From NCBI GenBank assembly GCA_037440765.1, contig JBBITL010000021.1, positions 8,344 through 72,343 of the forward strand: 64,000 bases of DNA. Reading direction: 5' to 3'. Origin of the DNA: DTKY01 sp037440765. Its GTDB lineage: Bacteria; Acidobacteriota; Terriglobia; Bryobacterales; Bryobacteraceae. The stretch's first letter is position 1. Each line of letters starts with the position of its first letter. Below the pieces are notes generated by a model, which worked only from the letters and a program-made list of their open reading frames with translations, was not told the DNA's origin and did not search any database. Below, piece after piece: positions 58,373 through 64,000 of this stretch. The position numbers were made by a program, and so were the translations under genes.

Positions 58373-60594
58373 ACGAGCCTCTCAACGTCGCGCACGCCGG
58401 AGATCCGCCGCATGGCTGATACGATCCGGTCGAGTTGCTTCTTCTCTCTCACGTCCACCGTCATCTCGACGATGGCGCCGTCCCCGTTGCGGGCGTCATC
58501 GGGCCTGGCGCCCAGGTTTCGGATGTTGCACTCCTCGCTGGCCAGCACGGCGGTCAACTGGTTCAGCACGCCCGTCCGGTCGTCGGTATGCACGACCATC
58601 CTCACCGGGAACGTATCCGACACGCTCCGGGTCCACTCCACGTCGATCCGGCGCTCGGCTTCGTAGAGGAGGTTCTGGACGTTTGTGCAGCTGGCGGAAT
58701 GCACCGCGACTCCCTTGCCGCGCGTGATGTAGCCCACGATGGGTTCGCCCGGGATCGGGTCGCAGCACCTGGCGCGGTAGGTCAACAGGTCCTCGGCGCC
58801 CTTCACCGTCAGGACCAGGCGTTCCCCAGGGGGAGAAGGCGGCGCGCCGGCCACAGGAGCGGGGGCGGGCTTCTGGCGCTCCGCCGCCTGGGCATCCTGG
58901 GGCAGGAGTTTCTGGACGATCTGCCTGGCGGAGAACCTGCCGTAGCCGAGCGCCGCATGCAGGTCCTCAACCTTGGACAGGCCATGCTCTCCGGTCACGC
59001 GCTCCAGTTCAGCCTTGCCGGCCTTGGCCAGTGAAACGCCCAGGCGCCGGGCCTCCTTCTCGAGCAGCTTGGCGCCGATCTCGACGGCCTTGGCCCGCTC
59101 GCTGAGGTTCACTACGTGCTTGATCTTGTTGCGCGCGCGGGAGGTCTTCACCAGCGCCAGCCAGTCCTTGCTGGGCTTGTGGCCGGCCTGCGTCAGGATT
59201 TCGACCACGTCGCCGTTTCGCAAAGAGTAGCGCAGCGGCACGATGCGCCCGTTGACCTTGGCGCCGACGCAGGAGTGTCCCACGTCGGAGTGTATGGCGT
59301 AGGCGAAGTCTATGGGTGTCGCGTCCCGCGGCAGCACGATCGGCTTTCCACGCGGGGTGAAACAGGAGACCTCCTCGGGGTAGAGGTCGACTTTAAGGGT
59401 GGATAGGAAGTCCCCTGAGTCCTGCATCTCCCTCTGCCACTCGACCAGTTGCCGCAGCCAGCCGATGGTCTTGTCGTCAAGGTCCGGTCCCCTGTGGCCC
59501 TCCTTGTACTTCCAGTGCGCCGCGATGCCCTCCTCGGCTATGCGGTGCATCTCCTCGGTCCGGATCTGAACCTCGAAGACGTGCCCGCCCGGTCCGATCA
59601 CTGACGTGTGCAGCGACTTGTAGCCATTGGGGCGGGAACTGCCAATGAAGTCCTTGATGCGTCCCGGTATGGGGTGCCACTTGCCGTGGATGACACCCAG
59701 CGCGGCGTAGCAGTTCATCTCCGAGTCGGTAATGACGCGCAACGCCAGCAGGTCGTACACCTGGTCGAGAGCAACCTTCTGCCTGCGCATCTTCTGGAAG
59801 ATGGAGTAGAGCCGCTTGACCCTGCCGGAGACGCGGGCGGGGATACCCTCGGCGCCCAGTTTCTCCTCCACGGCCCGGCCGATTCCGACGAGGAAAGCCT
59901 CGATATCGTGCCGCCGGCTCTCGATCTCGCGCCGCAGAGCCGCCGAGGCCTCCGGTTCGATGACCGCGAAGGCCAGGTCCTCCAGCTCGCCGCGGATCTT
60001 GCCCATACCCAGGCGGTGGCTTATAGGGGCGTAAATATCCAGGGTCTCCCGCGCGACCCGCTCCTGCTTCTCCCTGGGCAGGCTGCCGATGGTCCGCATG
60101 TTGTGCAGCCGGTCGGCGAGCTTCACGATGATCACCCTGAGGTCGGAGGTCATCGCCAGGAACATCTTGCGGTAGCTCTCGGCCTGCCGGGCCTCGGCCG
60201 AGTAAAACTCGAGCTTGCCGAGTTTGGTCACGCCGTCCACGCAGCGCGCCACGTCCGGTCCAAACTGGCGGCCAATCTCCTCGATGCTGGTACCGGTGTC
60301 CTCCACCACGTCGTGGAGCAGGGCAGTCTGCAGCGAGACGCAGTCCATGTTCATCTCGGCGAGGATGCCGGCGACGGCGAGGGGGTGCAGGATGTAGGGG
60401 TCGCCCGAACTGCGCACTTGGCCGCTGTGCCTCGTCTTCGCGAAGCGGTAGGCGCTGTCCAGGGGAGCAAGGTCTCCCTTGGGGCGGATGCCGCGGACCC
60501 TGCCGGCAAGCTCGCGGTAGCTCTGCTCGACAATTGAGTCCGGTCCGAAGGACTCCTGGGCTGAAGGAGGCGCCGAACTCGGATCCGAAGCCAT
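58369..60594 (-). CDS. rel: Bifunctional (p)ppGpp synthetase/hydrolase
   Basis: The 741-residue enzyme makes and degrades the alarmone (p)ppGpp. The hydrolase domain has ALLHDVVEDT (His94-Asp95). The synthetase domain has YDLLALRVIT, MNCYAALGVIHGKWHP, then PGRIKDFIGSSRPNGYKSLH, where RIKD fits the bifunctional RxKD motif. TGS (about 400-460) and a C-terminal ACT domain (RVVDTFPV-like, ending VRDVERLV) complete the family layout. ATG 60594 is chosen because it precedes the conserved N-terminus; a much longer in-frame extension upstream lacks homology. It follows a hairpin and a TATAAT box. Confidence 0.95.
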   Translation of the reverse strand: MASDPSSAPPSAQESFGPDSIVEQSYRELAGRVRGIRPKGDLAPLDSAYRFAKTRHSGQVRSSGDPYILHPLAVAGILAEMNMDCVSLQTALLHDVVEDTGTSIEEIGRQFGPDVARCVDGVTKLGKLEFYSAEARQAESYRKMFLAMTSDLRVIIVKLADRLHNMRTIGSLPREKQERVARETLDIYAPISHRLGMGKIRGELEDLAFAVIEPEASAALRREIESRRHDIEAFLVGIGRAVEEKLGAEGIPARVSGRVKRLYSIFQKMRRQKVALDQVYDLLALRVITDSEMNCYAALGVIHGKWHPIPGRIKDFIGSSRPNGYKSLHTSVIGPGGHVFEVQIRTEEMHRIAEEGIAAHWKYKEGHRGPDLDDKTIGWLRQLVEWQREMQDSGDFLSTLKVDLYPEEVSCFTPRGKPIVLPRDATPIDFAYAIHSDVGHSCVGAKVNGRIVPLRYSLRNGDVVEILTQAGHKPSKDWLALVKTSRARNKIKHVVNLSERAKAVEIGAKLLEKEARRLGVSLAKAGKAELERVTGEHGLSKVEDLHAALGYGRFSARQIVQKLLPQDAQAAERQKPAPAPVAGAPPSPPGERLVLTVKGAEDLLTYRARCCDPIPGEPIVGYITRGKGVAVHSASCTNVQNLLYEAERRIDVEWTRSVSDTFPVRMVVHTDDRTGVLNQLTAVLASEECNIRNLGARPDDARNGDGAIVEMTVDVREKKQLDRIVSAMRRISGVRDVERLV

Positions 60595-60640
60595 GAGGGG
60601 TGACGGGCGGTTCGCCGCTCGCCCGTCACAGGCTATTATA
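60595..60640 (-). promoter_or_regulatory. rel promoter and 5' leader hairpin
   Basis: On the minus strand TATAAT lies at 60640-60635 and its expected start falls near 60628. The leader then consists almost entirely of a perfect 10-base stem (GTGACGGGCG with its complement, 60629-60620 and 60609-60600) with a 10-base loop, leaving only CCCTC before ATG 60594. No ribosome binding site is seen. The hairpin may stabilise the message end or control translation. Confidence 0.5.
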
Positions 60641-60674
60641 ACGCGGTTGATGGAAGGCGTTGAAAGAACGTGTG

Positions 60675-61478
60675 TTAGTCGGCGACCGACTTGGGAGCCG
60701 CCCGGGCCGCCTTCACCTTCTTGGTCTGCATGGTCTTGTCGACCCACGAGTCGGCCATCGCAATATCGGACTTGTAAGCCTCGGCGTTGTCGGCCAGATC
60801 CGCCCGTTCGCGATACAGCAGGTTCATGTAAGCCATTGCGTCGTCGTACTCGGGATCCAGCGAAAGGGCTTTCTGGAGGTCCTGCAACCCGCTCTCGACG
60901 ATGGGGAGGTTCCGGGCTTTGAGTTCCTCACGCGCCTTCTTGTCCTTGATAGGACCGGGGTCGTCCGGCCGCATGCCAAGTTCCGCCCGTTTCTCCATCC
61001 TCGGAGTGAACGTCCTGGTCCAGGCGATCACGCCCAGGGTGTAGAAGGAGGTCTTGTTGGCTGGATCGATATCAACCAGCTTCCGGTACCAGCTCTCCGC
61101 CTCGTCCTGTTTCTTCTGGTGGAACTTGAGCTGAGCCAGGTACGCCATGGTGACGGCGTTCCTGGGATTCTCACTCAGCACCTGCATGAAGCCGTCTTCG
61201 GCCATCTTGGCCATGCGTTCGTTCTCTTCCGACAAAGCGCCGGGCACATACTGCATGTAGTACGCCATGGCCAGGTATTCACGCGCCACGGGGTAGGCCG
61301 GATCCAGGGCCACCGCCTGCTTGAAGTGCTCCACCGCGACGGGGTACGCGCCGTTCTTGAAGGAAAGCACGCCCTTGTTCAACTGGTCGCGAGCCTTGAG
61401 CTTCTGGCAGCCCGCCCCGCCCAACGCCAGCAGGACCACCAGTGCAACCAACGATACGGAAGTAGTTCTCCAGTTCAT
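60675..61478 (-). CDS. TPR-repeat lipoprotein
   Basis: A 267-residue protein with lipobox LGGAGC (Cys24). TPR-like repeats follow: VLSFKNGAYPVAVEHFKQAV, AYPVAREYLAMAYYMQYVPG, VTMAYLAQLKFHQKKQDEAE and FYTLGVIAWTRTFTPR. The C-terminus is Lys/Ala-rich. A ribosome binding site AGGAG lies eight bases before the ATG. It sits between the ExbD genes and rel in the same direction and may be a periplasmic adapter of the Exb/TonB machinery, or unrelated. Confidence 0.78.
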   Translation of the reverse strand: MNWRTTSVSLVALVVLLALGGAGCQKLKARDQLNKGVLSFKNGAYPVAVEHFKQAVALDPAYPVAREYLAMAYYMQYVPGALSEENERMAKMAEDGFMQVLSENPRNAVTMAYLAQLKFHQKKQDEAESWYRKLVDIDPANKTSFYTLGVIAWTRTFTPRMEKRAELGMRPDDPGPIKDKKAREELKARNLPIVESGLQDLQKALSLDPEYDDAMAYMNLLYRERADLADNAEAYKSDIAMADSWVDKTMQTKKVKAARAAPKSVAD

Positions 61479-61522
61479 ACGAGCTCCTAGTACAATGCCG
61501 CGGCTATGGCGGGCGGCTCCGC

Positions 61523-61948
61523 CTACTGGCCGGCCTCCACCTTGGCCGTCATCAGTCCGATCTTGTCCAGACCGGCGCCCTTGGCGATATCTATGGCCCG
61601 GGCTATTCTCTGGAACTCCAGATCGGGATCGCCTTTCACGAACACCACGCGCTCGGCGCGGGTCTTAAAGATGTCCGCCAGGCGCGCCCCGAGATTGGCT
61701 TCGTCGATCGGGTCCTGGTTGATCTGCATGGTGCCATCCCGGTTGAGCACGATGACGACCGTGCGGACGTCGGACGGATCGGCCTGCATCCCCGGGGGAG
61801 GGGGTTGCGGAACGAGCGCGTCCAGCCCCTTCGGCGTCAGTGGGGTGATGACCATGAAAATAATGAGCAGCACCAACAAAACGTCGATCAGAGGCGTCAT
61901 GTTGATGTAGAGCATGGGGCCGCCTTTGCCCCCGACTGCCATTCCCAT
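61523..61948 (-). CDS. ExbD/TolR-like biopolymer transport protein (second copy)
   Basis: A 141-residue inner-membrane protein with one N-terminal helix and a periplasmic domain. The helix region reads INMTPLIDVLLVLLIIFMVI, where the Asp in PLIDVLLV is the proton-path residue of ExbD/TolR. With ExbB it forms the proton channel that energises TonB. The following gene is the TPR lipoprotein. Another ExbD copy lies 68 bases upstream. Confidence 0.93.
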   Translation of the reverse strand: MGMAVGGKGGPMLYINMTPLIDVLLVLLIIFMVITPLTPKGLDALVPQPPPPGMQADPSDVRTVVIVLNRDGTMQINQDPIDEANLGARLADIFKTRAERVVFVKGDPDLEFQRIARAIDIAKGAGLDKIGLMTAKVEAGQ

Positions 61949-62015
61949 TGCAATGCTCCTTTCTCTCTATCTGACCCGCGGTTGATCCGCCCGGTCTGCC
62001 GGCATAGCCGGAGAC

Positions 62016-62453
62016 CTAAGGCATCTGCGCCGCGTGGTGCCTGTCCTGGATCTGCTCGGTCAGCAGACCCAACTGGTCGACTCCTGCCGCCCTCAGGTTG
62101 TCGACGACGTCGACCACCACCTGGTAGCGCGATCTGGCGTCGGCCCGCACGTACACGGTACGATCCAGCCGGTTGACGAGCAGGTCTCTCACCTTGGCGG
62201 GCAGATCCTCGGGGTTCATCGGGGTCGTGCTGAGGTAGGTTCTTCCCTCCCGTGTAACGGCGATCAGGATGGCATCATCCTTGTCTGCGGCCTGCATCGC
62301 GATCGGATTCTGGGTCTTCACCATGTCCACGCTGATGCCCTTGGTGAGCATGGGCGTGATGACCATGAAAATGATCAGCAACACAAGCATTACGTCGACC
62401 ATCGGAGTCACGTTGATATCCGCGACCGCCTCCGGCGCCTTATTTTTCGGCAT
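62016..62453 (-). CDS. ExbD/TolR-like biopolymer transport protein (first copy)
   Basis: A 145-residue protein with INVTPMVDVMLVLLIIFMVI near the N-terminus (Asp in PMVDVMLV is the proton-path residue) and a periplasmic domain with TYLSTTPMNPEDLPAKVRDL. Two different ExbD paralogues behind one ExbB are common in Acidobacteria and Myxococcota. It lies about 120 bases after the ExbB gene. Confidence 0.93.
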   Translation of the reverse strand: MPKNKAPEAVADINVTPMVDVMLVLLIIFMVITPMLTKGISVDMVKTQNPIAMQAADKDDAILIAVTREGRTYLSTTPMNPEDLPAKVRDLLVNRLDRTVYVRADARSRYQVVVDVVDNLRAAGVDQLGLLTEQIQDRHHAAQMP

Positions 62454-62574
62454 CTGTTATCCTCCTGGACCCCGCGTCCTCGAGGGCTGCCCGGCGAGGC
62501 GCGTCGGGCGCCTCGCCGGGCGAGCGTTTCAACTCGCCGGGTCTCAGCTACCTTCTACTCCACCGCCCGACCTG

Positions 62575-63312
62575 CTACTTCGGGGCGCCGGCCTTCTGCG
62601 AGCGCTTCAGGAAGTAGTCGATGAGCTCGGAACTGGAGTTGTCCATCTCCACGTCGAATGCTTCGATCCGCTCCGTAAAGTAGTTGTAAACCCAGACCGC
62701 CGGGATGGCCACGAACAAGCCGATAGCGGTGGCTACCAGGGCCTCGGAGATACCGCCCGCCACTGCGCCCAGTCCCGTGGACTTCTCCGTCGAGATGCCC
62801 TTGAACGCGTTGATGATGCCGATGACGGTTCCGAACAGACCCACGAAGGGGGCCGTCGAGCCGATCGTCGCCTGGGCCGGGACGCCCCGCTTCAGTTCGG
62901 CGTGCACAATGGCAGCGGCGCGCTCCAATGCCCGCTTGGAGGCCTCGATGGCCTCACCCGGGATTTCCGAGCTCATCTGGTGAGCGCGGAACTCCTGCAA
63001 TCCTGCCACGACCACCTTGGCAAGGTGGCTTTTCTTGTAGCGGTCCCCGATCTTTATCGCCTCGTCCAGCTTCCCGTCGCGCAGCGCGCCGGCCACGGCG
63101 GGCGCAAACAGGCGCGACTGCTTACGCGCCGCGGTGTACGCCAGCATCCTGTCGATCATCACGCCGATGGAGTAGGCCGACATCACGAACATCAAGATGA
63201 CTGTCAGCTTGGCGGCGATGCCCATCTGAGCCCAAAGCGAACGAACGTCCCAACCCACGGCGCCGTGCTCCTGGAGCAGCATGAACGCCCAAACCTGCAA
63301 TTGCAGCAACAT
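62575..63312 (-). CDS. ExbB/TolQ/MotA-family proton channel protein
   Basis: A 245-residue inner-membrane protein with three hydrophobic segments. ATIGSTAPFVGLFGTVIGII is the signature of the channel helix and ALVATAIGLFVAIPAVWVYN follows. The cytoplasmic loop has EFRAHQMSSEIPGEAIEASK. It works with the two ExbD proteins and a TonB as an energy-transfer complex. A ribosome binding site (GGAGAGG) precedes the ATG at 63312. Confidence 0.94.
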   Translation of the reverse strand: MLLQLQVWAFMLLQEHGAVGWDVRSLWAQMGIAAKLTVILMFVMSAYSIGVMIDRMLAYTAARKQSRLFAPAVAGALRDGKLDEAIKIGDRYKKSHLAKVVVAGLQEFRAHQMSSEIPGEAIEASKRALERAAAIVHAELKRGVPAQATIGSTAPFVGLFGTVIGIINAFKGISTEKSTGLGAVAGGISEALVATAIGLFVAIPAVWVYNYFTERIEAFDVEMDNSSSELIDYFLKRSQKAGAPK

Positions 63313-63364
63313 ATTGTCCTCTCCTGCGAGTTGAATTTAGTCCCAAACCCCTTGCAGGCAGCTA

Positions 63365-64000
63365 CTACTGCAAGGTGAAGTTCACGTCAATCTGCGTCAC
63401 CACTTCGACCGGCTCGCCGTTCAGCAGAGTCGGCTGATACACCCACTGCTTCACTGCGTCCTGGGCGGCGGGCACCAACAACGGGTGTCCGGTAACCAGG
63501 GTCAGATTCTGAATCCGTCCGTCGACTCCGATGATGGCCGTGAAGCGGACCATGCCTTGAATGCGCGCCTGTCTGGCCAGCGGCGGGTACTGGGGCCGCG
63601 GCTGGTTGACGAGCCTGGCCGCCTGCACGTTGCCGCCAACCGGGATGCGCTGAGGCGCCAGGGACTTCGGGGCCGCTTTCACTTCCGGTGGCGGCGGAGG
63701 CGCCATCGGGACCGCGCCGATGATGCCGCCGATCACGCCGCCCGAGAAGCCGCCGATCACGCCGCCGACCACGCCGCTCGCCGAAGCGGGAGGAGGCAGT
63801 TCGTCTTCCGTGATCATGGCGATGTTCTTGGGGATGCTCTTGGGCGCCATCAGGCGTCCGGCGTCGAACTGCCGCGGGATCGTGCGGACCGCCCTCACCA
63901 CCGGCGCGGCTTCCGGCGGAGGAGGCGGGGGCGGCGGCGGCGGGGGCGCCACCAGGAAGCTCGTCAACTGCGCGGTGGGCAGGGTGTCGGTGTAGATCAG
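63365..64000 (-). CDS. TonB-family protein with proline-rich linker, 5' end missing
   Basis: At least 211 residues are visible; the membrane helix and start lie beyond the window. The linker begins with a run of eleven prolines, then a Gly/Ile-rich part (VVGGVIGGFSGGVIGGIIG) and a second short proline run. The C-terminal TonB domain has PQYPPLARQARIQGMVRF and VKQWVYQPTLLNGEPVEV, ending NFTLQ. It is co-directional with exbB-exbD-exbD and probably their cognate TonB. The other TonB (57009-58019) differs in using a Gly-rich linker. Confidence 0.88.
   Translation of the reverse strand: MIYTDTLPTAQLTSFLVAPPPPPPPPPPPEAAPVVRAVRTIPRQFDAGRLMAPKSIPKNIAMITEDELPPPASASGVVGGVIGGFSGGVIGGIIGAVPMAPPPPPEVKAAPKSLAPQRIPVGGNVQAARLVNQPRPQYPPLARQARIQGMVRFTAIIGVDGRIQNLTLVTGHPLLVPAAQDAVKQWVYQPTLLNGEPVEVVTQIDVNFTLQ

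Overview
The window is GC-rich bacterial chromosome with densely packed genes. Gene content points to Acidobacteriota, most likely a Bryobacterales/Candidatus Solibacter relative. The main clues are several Solibacter-type secreted modules (TIGR03437-like, at 5046-5330, 48293-49375 and the C-terminus of the 10126-11427 product), acidobacterial-style secreted proteins (22824-23438), twin-arginine sugar enzymes, an S46 peptidase, a GH51 enzyme, a DUF1080 protein and TonB/Exb genes. That assignment is inference from protein style, not from a search.

Layout. 1-3.5 kb: end of ybeY, era, a BON-domain protein and an S46 peptidase. 3.7-6.3 kb: an ATP-grasp-like protein, then a graveyard of gene fragments (TIGR03437 piece, VapB/VapC remnant, HigA-like antitoxin). 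6.3-11.4 kb: surface-polysaccharide style genes, including a Wzt-like protein whose ATPase core is degenerate, a multi-pass glycosyltransferase-like protein, a beta-helix protein and a methyltransferase with an extra C-terminal module. 11.5-14.4 kb: a B12-dependent ribonucleotide reductase split by one in-frame TGA. 14.4-20.5 kb: structured intergenic DNA, two small secreted proteins, a phosphopantetheinyl transferase, a large TPR lipoprotein, a CPBP protease and a HAD hydrolase. 20.6-29.4 kb: GH51 arabinofuranosidase, a cassette of secreted proteins of unknown role, a geranylgeranyl-reductase-like flavoprotein, hemL and a MauE-thioredoxin fusion.

29.5-30.5 kb: tRNA-Gly followed by IS debris. 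30.5-33.7 kb: methyltransferase, sugar isomerase and Gfo/Idh dehydrogenase operon. 33.7-37.0 kb: E2, lipB and lpd in one overlapping operon. 37-43.8 kb: membrane-anchored methyltransferase, fba, ribF, an MBL hydrolase, DUF1844, pyrC, pyrB and pyrR. 43.9-48.0 kb: homoserine dehydrogenase converging on thiS-thiG-thiH-thiE. 48.1-54.4 kb: tRNA-Ser, a secreted TIGR03437-like protein, galT-yraN-methyltransferase-aminotransferase, DUF1080 and a PP2C phosphatase. 54.5-56.6 kb: an ABC-2 polysaccharide permease without an ATPase, and a sulfatase-fold protein lacking its active site. 57-64 kb: TonB, DUF971, rel, TPR lipoprotein, two ExbD, ExbB and a second TonB cut by the window edge.

Most of the window is housekeeping. 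The most interesting points are the nrdJ split at a domain boundary, the ABC pair in which the ATPase is apparently dead and sits 47 kb from an orphan permease, the pseudo-sulfatase next to that permease, an inverted partial copy of the tRNA-Gly anticodon arm beside IS debris, and repeated cases where the -10 box lies only 6-11 bases before the start codon, which suggests leaderless transcripts.
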